Of a stretch of DNA of 64,000 bases, positions 13,001 to 25,036 are shown piece after piece. Origin of the DNA: Anaeramoeba flamelloides (taxonomy: Eukaryota > Metamonada > Anaeramoebidae); contig JANTQA010000070.1 in the NCBI GenBank assembly GCA_027625915.1, positions 7,197,001 to 7,261,000 of the forward strand, written 5' to 3'. The position numbers were made by a program, and so were the translations under genes. The notes under the pieces were generated by a model that was given only the letters and a program-made list of their open reading frames with translations, did not search any database and was not told the origin of the DNA. The first letter of the stretch is position 1. Every line of letters begins with the position of its first letter.

Positions 13001-14122
13001 TGTATTTAAAATTTTATTTTGATTTATCTTTATATTTTTGTTTTCTGGTTTATTTTCATTATTTGAATTTAATTTAAAATTAATACCAGAAATTTGAGAA
13101 ACTTGTGATTTATTTTCTTCATTTTCAACAAATTCGACCATTTTGGAATTGAAATTCCCAATGAGGAAGTCCCTCGTTTCGCCTTGCCACCATCCTGATT
13201 CATTCATACCTGTTACGTATATAATTGTCCCCTTTGTAAAGGACAACTGTGAATTGTTTTGAGCGGTATAATCGCAAATTGCTCGGACCTTTGGATCGCC
13301 TTCATGGTCTTCATCTGGGTCGTATTCATATTGTTCTTCGTTTTCAATTTTCATGGTAATTCTCTTTTTTCTTTTCTCGTTTATGTTAGTGTTAACGGTC
13401 TTATCCTTTTCCGGTATACAGACGTCTTCTCTTTTGGACAAATCTCTTCTTTCATTTACTTTTTGATGAGAAACGACTTTTTTACTTTTCATAATTTGCA
13501 TATTTGTTTCTGATAAGGTTGAAAAGGGGTTTTCCTTCATTACATTTTGATTTTTATCTAAATATTCAATTGTATCGAGAGGGAAATAATCAACATACCC
13601 TTGACTATTTTCGCCCTGTACTTGATCTCCAATTTGACCGTAAATTACTAATATGTCTCCTTTAGAAAAATAAAAACCGGAATCTTCTTCTCCCTTAAAA
13701 TCCAATTTAGCTCGTGCAAGTTGATCTTCTTTATGATCCTGAAAAAAAAAATCTTGAGAATTTTGTAATGACTCTTCGTCTACTTTTACAGTTATTCTTT
13801 TTAATTTTTTTTCTTCTATTTCGTTATCTGTTTGGGATTTAGATTCATAATTTTTACTATAAGTTTCTGTAATGTATTCAACCATTCTGGAATTAACTAT
13901 ACCCTGTTTGGAATTATCGATCGTCCCTTCCCACCATTCATTATTCTTTTGATTTGTTAATGTGACAATGGTCCCCTTTTTAAATGATAATTCACCTTCT
14001 TCTTTGGCTTCATAATCGCAAGATGTTCGTACTTTTTGATTTCTTTGATAAACGTTTTTTTTGTTGTTAATATTTCTTGGATTTATTGTTTTACGGGGTG
14101 GAAGTTTTGGTGAGCTAACCTT
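10025..14122 (-). CDS. Five-SH3-domain adaptor protein, 5' end uncertain
   Basis: Two exons are certain: 14122-12723 and 10247-10025. The donor GTAAGT at 12722 falls inside the fourth SH3 domain after KIGIFP. The exon beginning at 10247 supplies ANYV in the correct phase, restoring the classic FPxNYV ending across a 2475-bp intron. Numbering from the first exon base, SH3 domains lie at about 31-84, 135-188, 279-332, 422-470 and 487-540. Most show ALYDY-like, ELSF and WW signatures; the second lacks the paired tryptophans. SH3 domains bind PxxP ligands, so the protein is probably a scaffold in actin or endocytic signalling. A KRITxK motif precedes domains 2 and 3, a sign of internal duplication. 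The upstream acceptor (TAG before 14122) follows an intron, so a 5' exon is missing. The proline-rich exon 20599-20363 ends in phase 0 and would fit, giving about 619 aa. Stop codon is TGA. Confidence 0.85.
10415..10745. mobile_element. Family D foldback element, copy 1
   Basis: The core 10429-10583 is a near-perfect hairpin. AGGTTTTTTTGAGGTTTTCT with CGTGAAGTGTTCTAG in the left arm returns as CTAGAACACTTCACG and ACTCAAAAAAACCT in the right arm, with GAAATAAACAGAAAATTT near the loop. Arms are about 75 nt. The tail carries GATTTTACTCTATTCTTTTG and TTCTGGAAAA, which recur in the other copies. Confidence 0.75.
11225..11725. repeat. Dispersed repeat family F, copy 1
   Basis: It aligns on the same strand with about 27565-28045: ATATTTTTTAGGG(G/A)T, AAAATTGGTG, TTTAAAAAATCAT, AACAAA and AAAAATGTC landmarks in the same order. 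The minus strand of copy 2 keeps an 89-codon frame, while this copy is interrupted. It sits inside the long SH3 intron. Confidence 0.6.
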
Positions 14123-15099
14123 CTATTTAATCCAAGTAAAGTAAATTTTTAGTTAATATTATTTTAGTTAAAGATGTAAATTTCCAAGTTATTTTTAAAC
14201 AATATATTTTGCTTCTTTTTAAAATGTTTTTTATTTACGTTTTTTTTTGTTTTGCTTTTCTGAAAAATTAATTTTCAAAATTATATTATTTTTTAGTCAG
14301 AAATTTCAACTATATTTCATAAATTAGGATCAGTTTGTAAAATAATTAAACAAATCAAATTTTGTAACTTTAAAGTCTCAGAGGGGTAAGGTAGTTGGTA
14401 AAATATCCTGAAAAATCATTTTTTTATGTGATTGGTTTTTTTCATTAAATTTAACTTTTTTAATTTGAATTTTAAGTCTAGTGTGATCCTTTAATTTGTA
14501 GAGAATGATATTATTACAAATTAATTGTTGGTTTTATTACCAGTTTTTTGTTTACTGTTATTTTCCAATTAATAAATGAAAATTTCAATTTCAATTTCCA
14601 AAATGTATATTAACTATAACAATAAAATTAGTCGAGTGAAAATTATGTCTTAAAGTGATCTAAGGAAGTTTCATATAATGACTCAAAATATCATTTCTGA
14701 AAGATGTTTTAAAGATCTTTTGAATTTTCTTCAGCTTATAAACAGAAAAATATTTTGGAATGTGAACTAAAAATTTTCATTTTTTTATTGGAAAATACTA
14801 GTATTCAAAAAATGAAATAATTCTTGTTCAAGTCCAGGATAAGTACCCATTTCTGCTAAGTAGATGATTTTCAACCCAATTCTTCTCAAAGAAATTGACA
14901 TTTTAAAATTAAATCAAATTATTCTAAAAGTAAATTTTTTAGAAGAAGAACTCGAAAAATAATATTTTTTGTTGAATAAGCTCCGATTAGTTGACTTTAT
15001 TAAAAATTCCAATTCTAATTAATTTTTCAAAAATTTTGGGAAATTGAAAGAGATTCTAAATAATCGTATAATTTTCAAAAATTAATTCTATAAATGAAA

Positions 15100-15625
15100 A
15101 ATCCGCAATAAAAGTAACTAAAATAAACCCCAATTCAAAATTTTTAACACACCAAAATTCGATTTGTGAAAAAAAAAAAATCTTATTTAATCAATTCAAG
15201 AAGAAATACCAAATTAAAATCATTCGATAATTGAAATGTTAACACTTGTTTATAAATTACAATATTCACAGAACAAAAAATAAATAATTATCAATACAAA
15301 TAAATCAAGGGTGTGTTAAAAATTTTGGTGAGAGCAAAACAAAAAAATATATTGGTAAATTTGTTGAAATTCTATTATAAATATTGATCGATCAAATGGT
15401 CAGATACTACCAATTAATTTTTTTGAGTTCTTCTATTTGGAACAACTCAACTTTAACATAATATCAATTGTTGAAAAAAATGTTGATCGAACAAAACAAG
15501 TTACGTAATTCAAAAAATGAAATGAAAAAAAAATGAAAAAATGATTTTCCATATTTTCTAAAAATCAAAATTATTTGCAATTTGAATGAAATTGTATTAT
15601 TGTGATTGTTTGGAACATTTTAGCT
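15100..15625 (-). repeat. Dispersed repeat family E, copy 2 (inverted)
   Basis: The reverse complement aligns along its whole length with 8970-9400. It also aligns with 17470-17800, through TTTTTAACACACC, AATTATCGAATGATT and TTGGTGTGTTAAAAA. It carries inverted copies of the AACACACC end motif, so it too is a foldback-type element. Confidence 0.65.
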
Positions 15626-17469
15626 GTGTGTAAAATTTTGGATTTTAGTTTAGAAGAAAAAATTTATTAATTAACATCAAAACAAAAAAATGAATTTATT
15701 GATTTTTTTCTTGATGAATTTTTTAATTAATTATTTGGTAAATACATTATTCTATGATATATTTAATTTTTCTTTCCCTTAAAAAATTAACGACTATTCA
15801 TATTTTCTTGTCTCTAGAGATTGAAATAAAATACCTTTACCAATTAAAATGATTTGAAAGAATGTAAATTAAAGGATATTCAAAATATTACAATTTTTAA
15901 AATTTTTGAGGATTTTACATTAAAAATTAAAAAAAAAAATTTATTGATCCTAAAAATTTTTATGAAATTCTCAAACTAAACAAGGTAAATTTAAAAATCT
16001 ATTTTTTATAATATCACTGTTGGTTATATTGTAATTATTTTCAAGTATATCGGTACACTCAGCGTAAGCATTATGGTGATTCAAAATAATTTGGATATGA
16101 CTAGGATTAATGTGGGAAGAGTTTGGATTTTAAAAATTTGGAGAGGAAATTTTGGATTTGGAAAGTGAAAAATTTTTAAAATTTTGTTTAAGAAAGGATC
16201 TAGAGTTGGAGGTGTTATTTTCACTAAAAAATTTAATTTAAACGCTACAAATCTAAAACAAAAAGATTTTATTTTTGTTCTTTTTAATAATTTTTTTCTT
16301 TTGATTTACATAAATCTTTGATTTCTTAATTTGTAAAATCCCAAACAAATGATTTTTTTCAACAAACTTCAAAAAAGCATTAAAACCTTTAACTTTTTAA
16401 TTTCGTTGAGTTGGATTAAAAAGAAACTAATAGTTAAAATTTCCATTTACATATTCAAAAGATCCTTTTGTACCAAAGAAAGAAATTTTTAACTTCAAAT
16501 CGAGACAAGCACCAGCAATTTACAATTTAGTACCCGAAAGTGGAACTAGAAATTTTTGTTTTTTAAATGATACCATAAATAAAAAAACAGCCCATTTCAA
16601 AAGTGTGCGTTAATAAAAGACTGGATGTTAAGAAACTCAAATCACCACCGAATGTAAACTATTTGATCTCGTAATTTTTAATTATTGTTACCATTACTAG
16701 TTGGTGGTATTTACAATACTAGCCTAAACAAGTAAAATCCTAAAAAAAAAAAAGAAAAAAAAAGAATTGATTTCTTGATTTTGTACCAAAAAAACGAAAT
16801 AAAAAAAGTTTCAAGTAGTTTTTCATCATTTTAAATGATCATTTTCTCAGTTAATTTTCTTCAAAAAAAAAAAAATACGAAAGTAAATATCAAAATTTAA
16901 AAAGTATATTTTCGATTCACACATATATCTCTTTTGGGAATGGAAAAGGGGAAATTTTTCTTCAAAAAATAGTAAATAGTCCAACCAATGAGATCCATTA
17001 TTAATTTAAAAGACCTGCATCAATAAAAAATTTATTTAAAAAAAATAAAATTCCACAATTAAGAACGGAAGTTCGAAGCATTATAAAGGAAAGGAAATGA
17101 ATGCTATACTGTGAAGAATCGTTAAATGAATTGCTGTTAACAATGACAAAGATGTTATTTTGGTTCCAAAAATGGGTCTGCACAACTGAAATTTTCGAAA
17201 AAAATAAAAACAAAATTTGAAACAAGAAATCTTTAATCAAGATTCTTTTCAGCCAAAAAATATGTTTTTACACAAAAAAAGAGTATTCACGGATAATAAA
17301 ATATGAACGGACATTAATTATAAAGAAATTTAGTAAATTATTGAAGATAATCATAAGGATCAATTTTTTCTGCTATTAAGGGTTATCTTAATTTTTTTTG
17401 TTAGATCAATTTTTTCCAAATCTTTAAAGACTAAGGATTTAGTTAATCTTTTAAATAGTAAAACTCAGA

Positions 17470-17800
17470 TAAAATTAGTTGATGATGTCTAATTATTTGA
17501 TCGATCGATAATCCTAATAGAATTTAAAAAAAATTTCACAATACATTTTTTGGTGTTTTGAACTCTCTTCTTTCAAATTTTTGGCACACCCATAATTTAT
17601 TAGTATTTATTTATTTATTTTTTTTGTTTTGTGGATGTTATAAATTTATAAATAATTGTTGATATTTCAATTATTGAATGGTTCTATTTTGGTGTTTCTT
17701 ATAGAATTTATTAAATAAGATTTTTTTTTCCAAAAATCGAATATTTGGTGTGTTAAAAAATTTTAAATTGGATTTTATTTTGATTCCGCTCTATTTTACG
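17470..17800 (+). repeat. Dispersed repeat family E, copy 3 (partial)
   Basis: Same orientation as copy 1. Landmarks are AAAATTAGTTGATG, ATTTGATCGATCGATAAT, TATAAATAATTGTTGATATT and TTGGTGTGTTAAAAAATTTT. The left third of the family is missing. Confidence 0.6.
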
Positions 17801-18274
17801 TTTTTTGATTTTTAGAATTCAGATAATTTATGGTATTTTGATTTTAAAGTTTTAGTGTCTTTTTGTTTTAACTTAAAAAACAGAATTTGAATACTCTTTT
17901 TAGTTGACAATCAAAATAATTTGTTGTATTATACTTTAATTCTATTTAACTTTTAAATGAGAAAAAATTTCCACTTTATCTTGTTTCTTCTATTCTTCCT
18001 AAGAGGTTTATCAAGAAAAATCAATAGAAATTGGTTTGTATAATATACCTTGTTTTGATCAATTTTCTGGTGTATAAAAGTATTTTTAGTGAATTGATTA
18101 TCCTAAATGAAAGGAATATTGAAGAATAGAAAAAAGAGAACCAGTTGGGGTTGTGTCTCATTTGAATTGTAAATGTCAGCAGAAGTGTTTTTAAAAAGAT
18201 TTTTCTTGGGAAAATATCATAAAACGCTCTGCAAAAATGAAATTGTTTGTAAAATTGATCACTTTAAGGTACTA

Positions 18275-19545
18275 GTAAATTTTATTTATTTTTTTCCCCA
18301 AAGATAATAGAGTCCTATTTTTCACAAGATTACAATTAAAACCAATAAAAAACTCATTTATCAGCCTTAGAAAGATGAGTTATCATTTTTAACGGAAGTA
18401 ATTTTTTCCTAATTTATTTTCAGTAAAAATACCTGATCCTTTTGGTTTGTATTTTTGGATCAAAAAAAAAAAAAGAAAAATTTGCCAAACCTTTTTGATT
18501 TTTTGAAGAAATCTCACTTTTAGTAATTTCTTGGAGTTTGCATGAATAAATAACCTTGAACCTTTAATCTTATTTTAAAAGCTACAAGAAAAACAAAATC
18601 AAATATTGAATCCTTGAAGATCAGAAAAAATTGAACATTTATTTTTATTCACAAATAGTAATTATATTTCTTGGGATTTAAAAGATTAGGTAATTTTTTT
18701 TTTCAAATATCAAAAGTATAAACAACAAATTGTTATTTTTTAAATAATTTTTTTGATAATATCTATTAATTTATTATTATTATTATTATTTATTTGAATT
18801 CGTTTTATTTATTTGAAAATCTTTAAAAAAGTGAGAAATAATAATAAATCTATTGATAATTGTATTCTTTGTGTCATGGTGAATATATTGAAATAATTAA
18901 GATTGGGTTATTAATTATTGGTTAAAAATAATCAAATTAAAAAGTATTATCTCTGGTTAGAAGTTGAATTTTCCAGGTTTTTAAAAAAGTATTTTGGTAG
19001 AATTTTTTTCATTTAATAGGTTTTGTTTGGTTTTTTTTCTTGGATTTTTTTTTTTGAAACAATACAAAGAAAAAAATTGATTCAAACTGTTTTTTGAATA
19101 AACAAATTATATTTTTTTTCAAGTTTAAAATAATTATTTTAATTTTTTTAAAATTAAGAAGTTTTTTTATTAAAAGTTGTATTTCCAAATTAGTGGTTTT
19201 CTTTTTAAAGTGTATTTTTGTACACTTCCTTTACAGACAATAAGATTTCAATCTTCTTCCAAAGAAAATAATTTTTTTGTAATAATTTAGAAATATGTTG
19301 CCCATTTTGAACTTTTCAAAAAGAGAAAAATGGATCAGTCTTTTAAAAACAATAATTCATTTCTGAAAAGAGCATTAAAAGTAATTTTTGTATTGTAGTA
19401 ATCAGATTTTTACTTAGTTTTGAAATTTCCAAAGGCGAGGTAATTATTTTTGTATTTGCAATTAAATTTAATAGAAGATTTTTTTTAGTTTACTAGTCCC
19501 TTAAAGGAAATGTAGTGAATTTGTAAAAAAGTCGAAAATCAAAAG
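18275..19545 (+). repeat. Dispersed repeat family G, copy 1 (about 1.25 kb)
   Basis: It aligns with the reverse complement of about 31990-33240 from end to end. Landmarks in order are TTATCATTTTTAA, AATCTCACTTT, TTTCTTGGGATTTAAAA, GTTGAATTTTCCAGGTTTT, AAAAAGTATTTTGG, CTTCCTTTACA, TTCATTTCTGAAAA and AGTTTACTAGTC. No preserved reading frame spans it. It may be a non-autonomous element or an old segmental duplication. Confidence 0.7.
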
Positions 19546-20181
19546 GTTTTTAAAAAATATCAATAAAAAGTTGAGAATCACCTGAAGAGAACAGAGAGTT
19601 CTGAATTATCAAAACTTTTCTTTTTTCACTTTTAAGAAAATGTCTGCAACAAGAAATTTAATATTGAAAAAAATTCACGGTAGCTTTCGTCAAATGATAT
19701 TTGAAATTTTGGTGGGATAAAATTCCAACTGATTATCTTTTTTTAATTTTGAAATCTTTCTTTTATTGTGAATTTTTATGATCACCCAATAAATATTTCT
19801 TTCAACCAGAATTCGGAGTTTACCCAAAATAGACTTGAGTATAAAATAAAAAAAGGTCAAGTAAATAAATAGAGATCGATCACACGCTTGAATCTATTTC
19901 TTGAGATTCTTTTTGAGAAAAAAAAGGATAAATGAAAATGATGTGAAAATTTTTTCCTTTTTGTTATTCAGCTGTCAGTATGAAAAAAGAAAAAAAAAGA
20001 TTAGTTGCTCTAACAGATTCAATCTCATGTAACGAACAAGAATTGGGTTTCTATTCTCAAAGAAATAAAATCTTTTTTTGAAGTTCATTGGGTTTTTAGA
20101 AAAATCAGCAATTATCCAAGTACTCATTTCAAAGTACAGGAATATAAGGTTTCAAAAAGTACTTAATGGTAATTATGTTTC

Positions 20182-20599
20182 CTAAAATCTTTTATGAAGC
20201 AGTTTTGGAATTGCTTCCAAGTTTATTGAGTTTTTTTTCAAAGTGAAACTTGTATTTCCCAGATTCTTTTTGGAACAATCCTATAAATGAAAAAAGAAAA
20301 AAAGAAAAAATTTTCATATGAAAAAAAGAAAACAAAAAGCACGATAAAGAAGATTTCGTTACGTTTGAATTCTTGTTCTTAAAAACTGTGTTTGGATCAG
20401 TTTTTGTTTTCACAAGTTGTTGTATATCTTGGATAAAGGTAAAATTAGAAATACTTTGATGTATAGAATGGGTTCTTGGTGGCAATTTTGGTTTTGATCT
20501 TTTTTGCTGGGGTAAATTAGGAAGTGGTTTGTTTGGGGGAGCTTTTGATTCGTTTTCTGGCTTTGTAATTTTTGAAACGACACCACGGTAATCGCTCAT
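20182..20599 (-). CDS. Proline-rich SH3-ligand-like exon(s); small gene or 5' end of SH3 gene
   Basis: ATG at 20599 opens a 79-codon exon to 20363, ending at a GTAACG donor in phase 0. It encodes NKPLPNLPQQ and SKPKLPPRTHS, typical PxxP SH3-binding motifs. An 82-bp intron with a TTTATAG acceptor leads to a 99-nt second exon (20280-20182, TAG stop), giving 111 aa in total. Alternatively, exon 1 splices to 14122: phase 0 matches, and that exon also starts with PKLPPRK. In that case the product is one adaptor with its own SH3 ligand. The second exon is open in two frames, so its reading is uncertain. I recognise no enzyme domain. Confidence 0.55.
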
Positions 20600-21120
20600 T
20601 TCTTGATTTTATCGAGGTAAAGTAGAAAAAAATAAATTATTTCGCCTTATTATTTACTTTAATTATCTGAAGTTAGAAAATTGGTTTGACACCTCAAATG
20701 CCACTGTAAAAATAAGATTAAAGAGATAAAAGATAAAATATCAAAAAAAATCCAAAGGATATAAAGAACTATTTTGCCAAATCCCAACAACAAATTAAAA
20801 TGTTTGCGAAGGAAATTATTTAAACAAATGATGTTTTGTCACCAAGTATAGTGTTTTAAATAACATTTCAATTTAGTGTACCAAGTGTGGTGTTGTTAAT
20901 GAGATTTAAATTTTTTTTTATCTTGATTATTTTCGAAATACCAGAATTAGTAAAAGTTTATTTTTTCATTTGGAAGCTTGAAAGAGGTAATTTTGTTCTG
21001 AATCTGATATAAAGTTTTCAAGGTAAATTTAATGGGACTACAAAGAAAGAACCTGTAGGTTGTTAATAAAACACGAGTTTATAATTGTTTAAAACATTGA
21101 ACAATATTAACTTTTGTTTT

Positions 21121-21330
21121 TTTTACAGTCAGTTTCAAATTTAAGGTACAAAACTTCCAACGAAATTTAAGGCACAATAAAAATCTCAAATTAAGGCACA
21201 AAATTTGTAATTTTTTTTTTTTACTAATTATTTTACTAGAATTTTAATTAATGACTTAATTTAAGATTTTTATTGTTTCTTTAATTTTTTTGAAAGTTTG
21301 TGCCTTAAATTTGGTACTGACTGTAAAGAA
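21121..21330. mobile_element. Family C foldback element, copy 1
   Basis: Ends are TTTACAGTCAG and CTGACTGTAAA, a perfect 11-bp inverted pair. Inside, AAATTTAAGGTACAAAACTT and AAGTTTGTGCCTTAAATTT extend the inverted repeat. AAATTTAAGGCACAA is also repeated directly in the left arm. About 200 bp, non-coding. Confidence 0.7.
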
Positions 21331-21646
21331 AGAAAACATTTAAATTATCATTTTTTTTTTTTTTTGATTAATTTTAATTCGTCTGTGATGTGTTGAAAGC
21401 AATCAGTTCTATTTTTTTTTTTTTATTTTCAAATTTCTTTTATAGATTGAAATTCCGACATGGTTATTTTTTTCTCCATTTTATAAATTATTCTTGGGAT
21501 ATCTGTGTTAATTCTTAATAAAAAATAATCTTTTATTTATCAAAATAATAAATATATTTTTTTGTTGAGTTAAAAGAAAAATGACAAGTCCCTAGAACAT
21601 TGTCAAATGTATATTGATTTGAGTATTTGTAATTTTACTCTATTAG

Positions 21647-21677
<31 letters not shown>

Positions 21678-22354
21678 TTTAGCATTCAAATAAGTTTTAT
21701 TAATCTCAAGCAATCTTTAATTTTTTTAATTTTTTTTTAATTATTTTTCTTATTTTAACTAAATTATTAAATATTTTATTTTTGATTATTGTTTTTACAC
21801 AGTAAATATTGTTAAGTTAGTAACTTGGACTGATATTTTGCTAAAAGAAGGTATTAAACAGTCAAAACAAAATCAATAAATAAAAAAAAAAAAACAAAGA
21901 AAAATAACAAAAAAAAAATTGGGGGGTAGATTCCTGAGTCTTAAAAACTTAGCAGTTTATGAATTAAAACTTCAATTATATTCTAATTTAAAACATCAAA
22001 AGTAAAAATTTTCAAAAGTATATAATAGATTGAGTATTTATACCTATTAATTTAAATATATGTAAGTTTTTATCAAGAATAATTCAACATAAAAGGAAAT
22101 TAAAACTAATAACACATTCAACACCATGAAAAAAAAATCTTTACATTGAATTTTTGACTTTTTTGAATTTCTTTTTTTTCTTTCTCTTTATCTTGTTTTT
22201 GTTTAAAAAATAAATTTTTGTTTTTATTTGTTAAAAGAAAAAATTATTCTAAATGTTCATAAAATACAAACACTATAACAACTCTGTTAAACTTTAAATA
22301 AATTTAGAGTTTCAGGAAGTACCTTCAATTGCCGTATTGTATCTATCTTTTCGT

Positions 22355-22880
22355 TGGTTCAAAAGAATTGAGCAAAATTTCTGATTTTTCTCAATTCTTT
22401 TAAATTAACATAAAGCTAGCAGTGGTTTTCTTGAGATTTTCAGTTTTATTTCTGAAGTTTTCTAGGTTTTTTTGAGGTTTTCTATTTTATTGTCAAAAAT
22501 CTATTGATTTTCGTTCGTTTTTTTTTGAGTTTTCTATTTATTTAGAAAAAAAATAGATTTTAGTTAGGTTTTTTTTATATTTTGAAATAAACTGGAAATT
22601 TATCAAAATTTTCTGTTTATTTCAAATGGTAAAAAAAACCTAAAACACTTCACAAATAAATAGAAAACTAACAAAAATCTAACAAAAATCTATTAATTTT
22701 GCGGATAAAAAGAAAAATCAAAAAAAAACCTAAACACACTTTTCCAGAATTAAAAGGAATAGAGAAAAATCGTAGATTTTACTCAATTCTTTTAAATCCT
22801 GGAAAAATTAACAGCCAATAGATATTTACGAAATAAACTAAATATTTAATGAATTTTCCTTTTATTTCTAAAATTAAAAT
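22355..22880. mobile_element. Family D foldback element, copy 2
   Basis: It shares TCTAGGTTTTTTTGAGGTTT, GAAATAAACTGGAAATTT with its inverse, AAACACTTCACAAATAAATA and the GATTTTACTCAATTCTTTTA tail with copy 1. It is flanked on both sides by AATTGAGCAAAA-like and TCTCAATTC-like inverted motifs. Confidence 0.65.
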
Positions 22881-23886
22881 TAACCTAAAGGCGAACAAGA
22901 AGGTAATTTTGTTGAATCACAACCCTTCTATAAAAAAATAATAAAAAAAAAATATTTCTGACTTTTTTTTATTATCATTATAAATTAGAATTTACTTTAT
23001 TTTCAGTAAAGTCCACAAAAATTTGTTTGTTTTATTGTTATCTTTTGAATGTCTTTAATAAAAATTGATTTTCGAGTTAAATATCCTACCAAAAATTCAC
23101 CCTACCAAACAATCATTGGGCAAAACAAAATAAACAGAGTTTATATTTTATTATAATTTTTAAAAAAACTTGTGTCTCATAACGGAGTATTTTATTAGGA
23201 GAAAAACAAAAGAATTTTTTTATTGTAAAGAAAAAAGGTATACTTATTTTGGGAGGTAATTTGTGTATTATAGTTTTCTCCCAATAATAAATTATTATTG
23301 TGAATTCAGTCAACAATTCCTAATGTTGTATGTTTAATGTTTTTCAGGGATATTTACCTCTAAAATCAATCATTTTTAAAACTCAATTTTTTAAGGCTAT
23401 CAATTTTGATCTTATATAGACTTTTAAATCTACTTTATTATAATAATTGCAATTAATTATTAAATAATTTAAATATGGATGATAATAAAACCCAACCTGA
23501 GCCCATTTTTATCCAATATGACATTATTTGTTCACTTATTTAAAAATATGTAAGATTTGAAAAAACATGATTTGTATTGGTTTACAAAAAAATAAATAAA
23601 GATAAAAAAAAAGAAGAAAAAAAGTGAGATTGAATCAGAGTGATCAAATGAATTATAAAGTATTTAGATTTTTCCCTTTGTTAATTTCATGACTTACTTT
23701 TGTACTCAAATATATAATAATGGAATTAATCAAACAAACTAAAAAATGAAAAAAATATACAACAAAAAAAAGAAATAAAAATTAGATCTTAAAATTTTTT
23801 GAGATTTCAAGAACTAAAAATTCCTCAAAAAAATTTCGAAATTTATTTTTTATTATTATATAATTTGTTTTGAATTATCTAAAAGA

Positions 23887-24115
23887 TACTATTTGTTGTA
23901 GAATAAATAGAACAAAATTTTCTTTAAGCTTTCCAAAAAAAGGTATTAGAAATCTAATAAAATTTCATTTTTTTAATTCCAAAAATCAGCTTAATTATCA
24001 ATTTTCTCTTATTGAATTGGGGACTTTGATGATTTGCTTTAATTCTTAGAGAGTTGTTTTTTTTGGAAAGCTGAATGAAAATATCGACCTTTTTTATTTT
24101 ACAATTAACGGTATT
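23887..24115. mobile_element. MITE family A, copy 2 (inverted relative to copy 1)
   Basis: The right end reversed (CCGTTAATTGTAAAATAAA, then TTTTCATTCAGCTTTCC) matches the left end of copy 1. The interior, read on the minus strand (CTCTAAGAATTAAAGCAAAT), matches copy 1 (CTCGAAAGAATTAAAATAAG). It ends about 45 bp beyond the stop codon of the LRR gene, so it may lie within that gene's 3' untranslated region. Confidence 0.7.
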
Positions 24116-24158
24116 GCGTTTTTAAAAATAATAAATGAAATGATATTAATTTCAATAT

Positions 24159-25036
24159 TTAAAGATTTTTTAAATATCTTAATATTTCTTTAACACCTTG
24201 TTCTACAACTTCCTGTGGAGGAAATGTCATTCCCTTGTTTCCTTGTAAATTCAATTCCCAAAGATTGGTTAGGTTACCTAATGAAGGTGGGATTGTTCTT
24301 AATAAATTATTTGAAAGATCAATCACACGAAGGTTTTGTAAATTGTCAATGTCATTTGGTATTACTGAAAGTCGGTTATCGTTTAAATACAATCGGCCAA
24401 GCGTCTTTAAAAGAAATTGTTTGTTGGAAAAAAGGTTTTTTTTAAAAAAATTTTAACAAAAAAACAAAAAGAGAAAAAAGAAAAACAATCAAAAATGAAA
24501 ATTAAAAAACAGAATTTGGAATAACGATAAAAAATCAAAAAGAAAGAAAAATAAACTTTAAGCTGGCAAAAGGAAGGGTGAATAAATTTGATTTTATTAT
24601 TGCTTGCATCAATAGTTGTAATTCTTTTCAATTTTCCTAAACCGCCAGGCAGCGAAGATAATTTACAGTGGGAAATGTCAAGCTCTGCAAGGTTACCAAG
24701 TGAAGAAATATCCGGTAGTGTTGTCAGTTCAGGATTATGAGCGACATGAAGCCACTCTAATTCCGTAAGTTTACTTATCTTTTCAGGAAGAGAAGAGATC
24801 TGATTGTGACTGAGGATTAATCTTCGAAGCGAAGTCAAATTACAAATTTCATCGGGTATTTCTGTCAGGTTGTTGTGACCCAAATTTAAAACTTCTAAAT
24901 TGGTAAGCTTGCTCAGTTGCTTATGTGAAAATGAATCAAGATTTTGGTACGATAAATCTAATTTCCAAGCATTGTTTTTGACAGCCATTTGGATTACTTG
25001 ATTCAGATCGATTGTTTTGGTTGAGGATTTGCTCAT
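24159..25036 (-). CDS. Leucine-rich repeat protein, two exons
   Basis: Exons 25036-24557 (160 codons from a true ATG) and 24404-24159 (81 codons plus stop) give 241 aa. The donor is GTTTAT, the acceptor TTTAAAG and the intron 152 bp, phase 0. The splice lies inside a repeat, joining FCQLK to TLGRLYLNDNRLSVIP, exactly the LxxLxLxxNxLxxIP pattern. About eight SDS22/Shoc2-type repeats run from residue 45 to 215. The C-terminal cap PPQEVVEQGVKEILRYL is typical of plant PIRL, Shoc2 and LRRC40-like proteins. Such proteins are scaffolds, often in Ras pathways. No kinase, signal peptide or membrane segment is present. Family is certain; orthology is not. Confidence 0.9.

Larger units (their letters stand above)
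14123..20181. other. 6-kb non-coding region with repeats; possibly one long intron
   Basis: It holds family E copies 2 and 3 and family G copy 1. A stretch at about 16500-17250 is slightly richer in G and C but gives no convincing gene. If the proline-rich exon at 20.6 kb is the start of the SH3 gene, this region is most of a 6.2-kb intron. Confidence 0.5.
20600..24158. other. Intergenic region with family C, D and A elements
   Basis: It contains family C copy 1, family D copy 2, MITE A copy 2 and a short (TTC)n run near 21651-21669. No credible gene; the open frame at 23113-23316 is AT-driven. Confidence 0.55.

Noticed and set aside
17001-17240. 79-codon minus-strand frame
   Set aside because: Phe/Ser/Ile-rich, no motif, no ATG context and no partner exon.
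23113-23316. 67-codon minus-strand frame
   Set aside because: Composition matches AT-rich non-coding DNA; no conserved motif.
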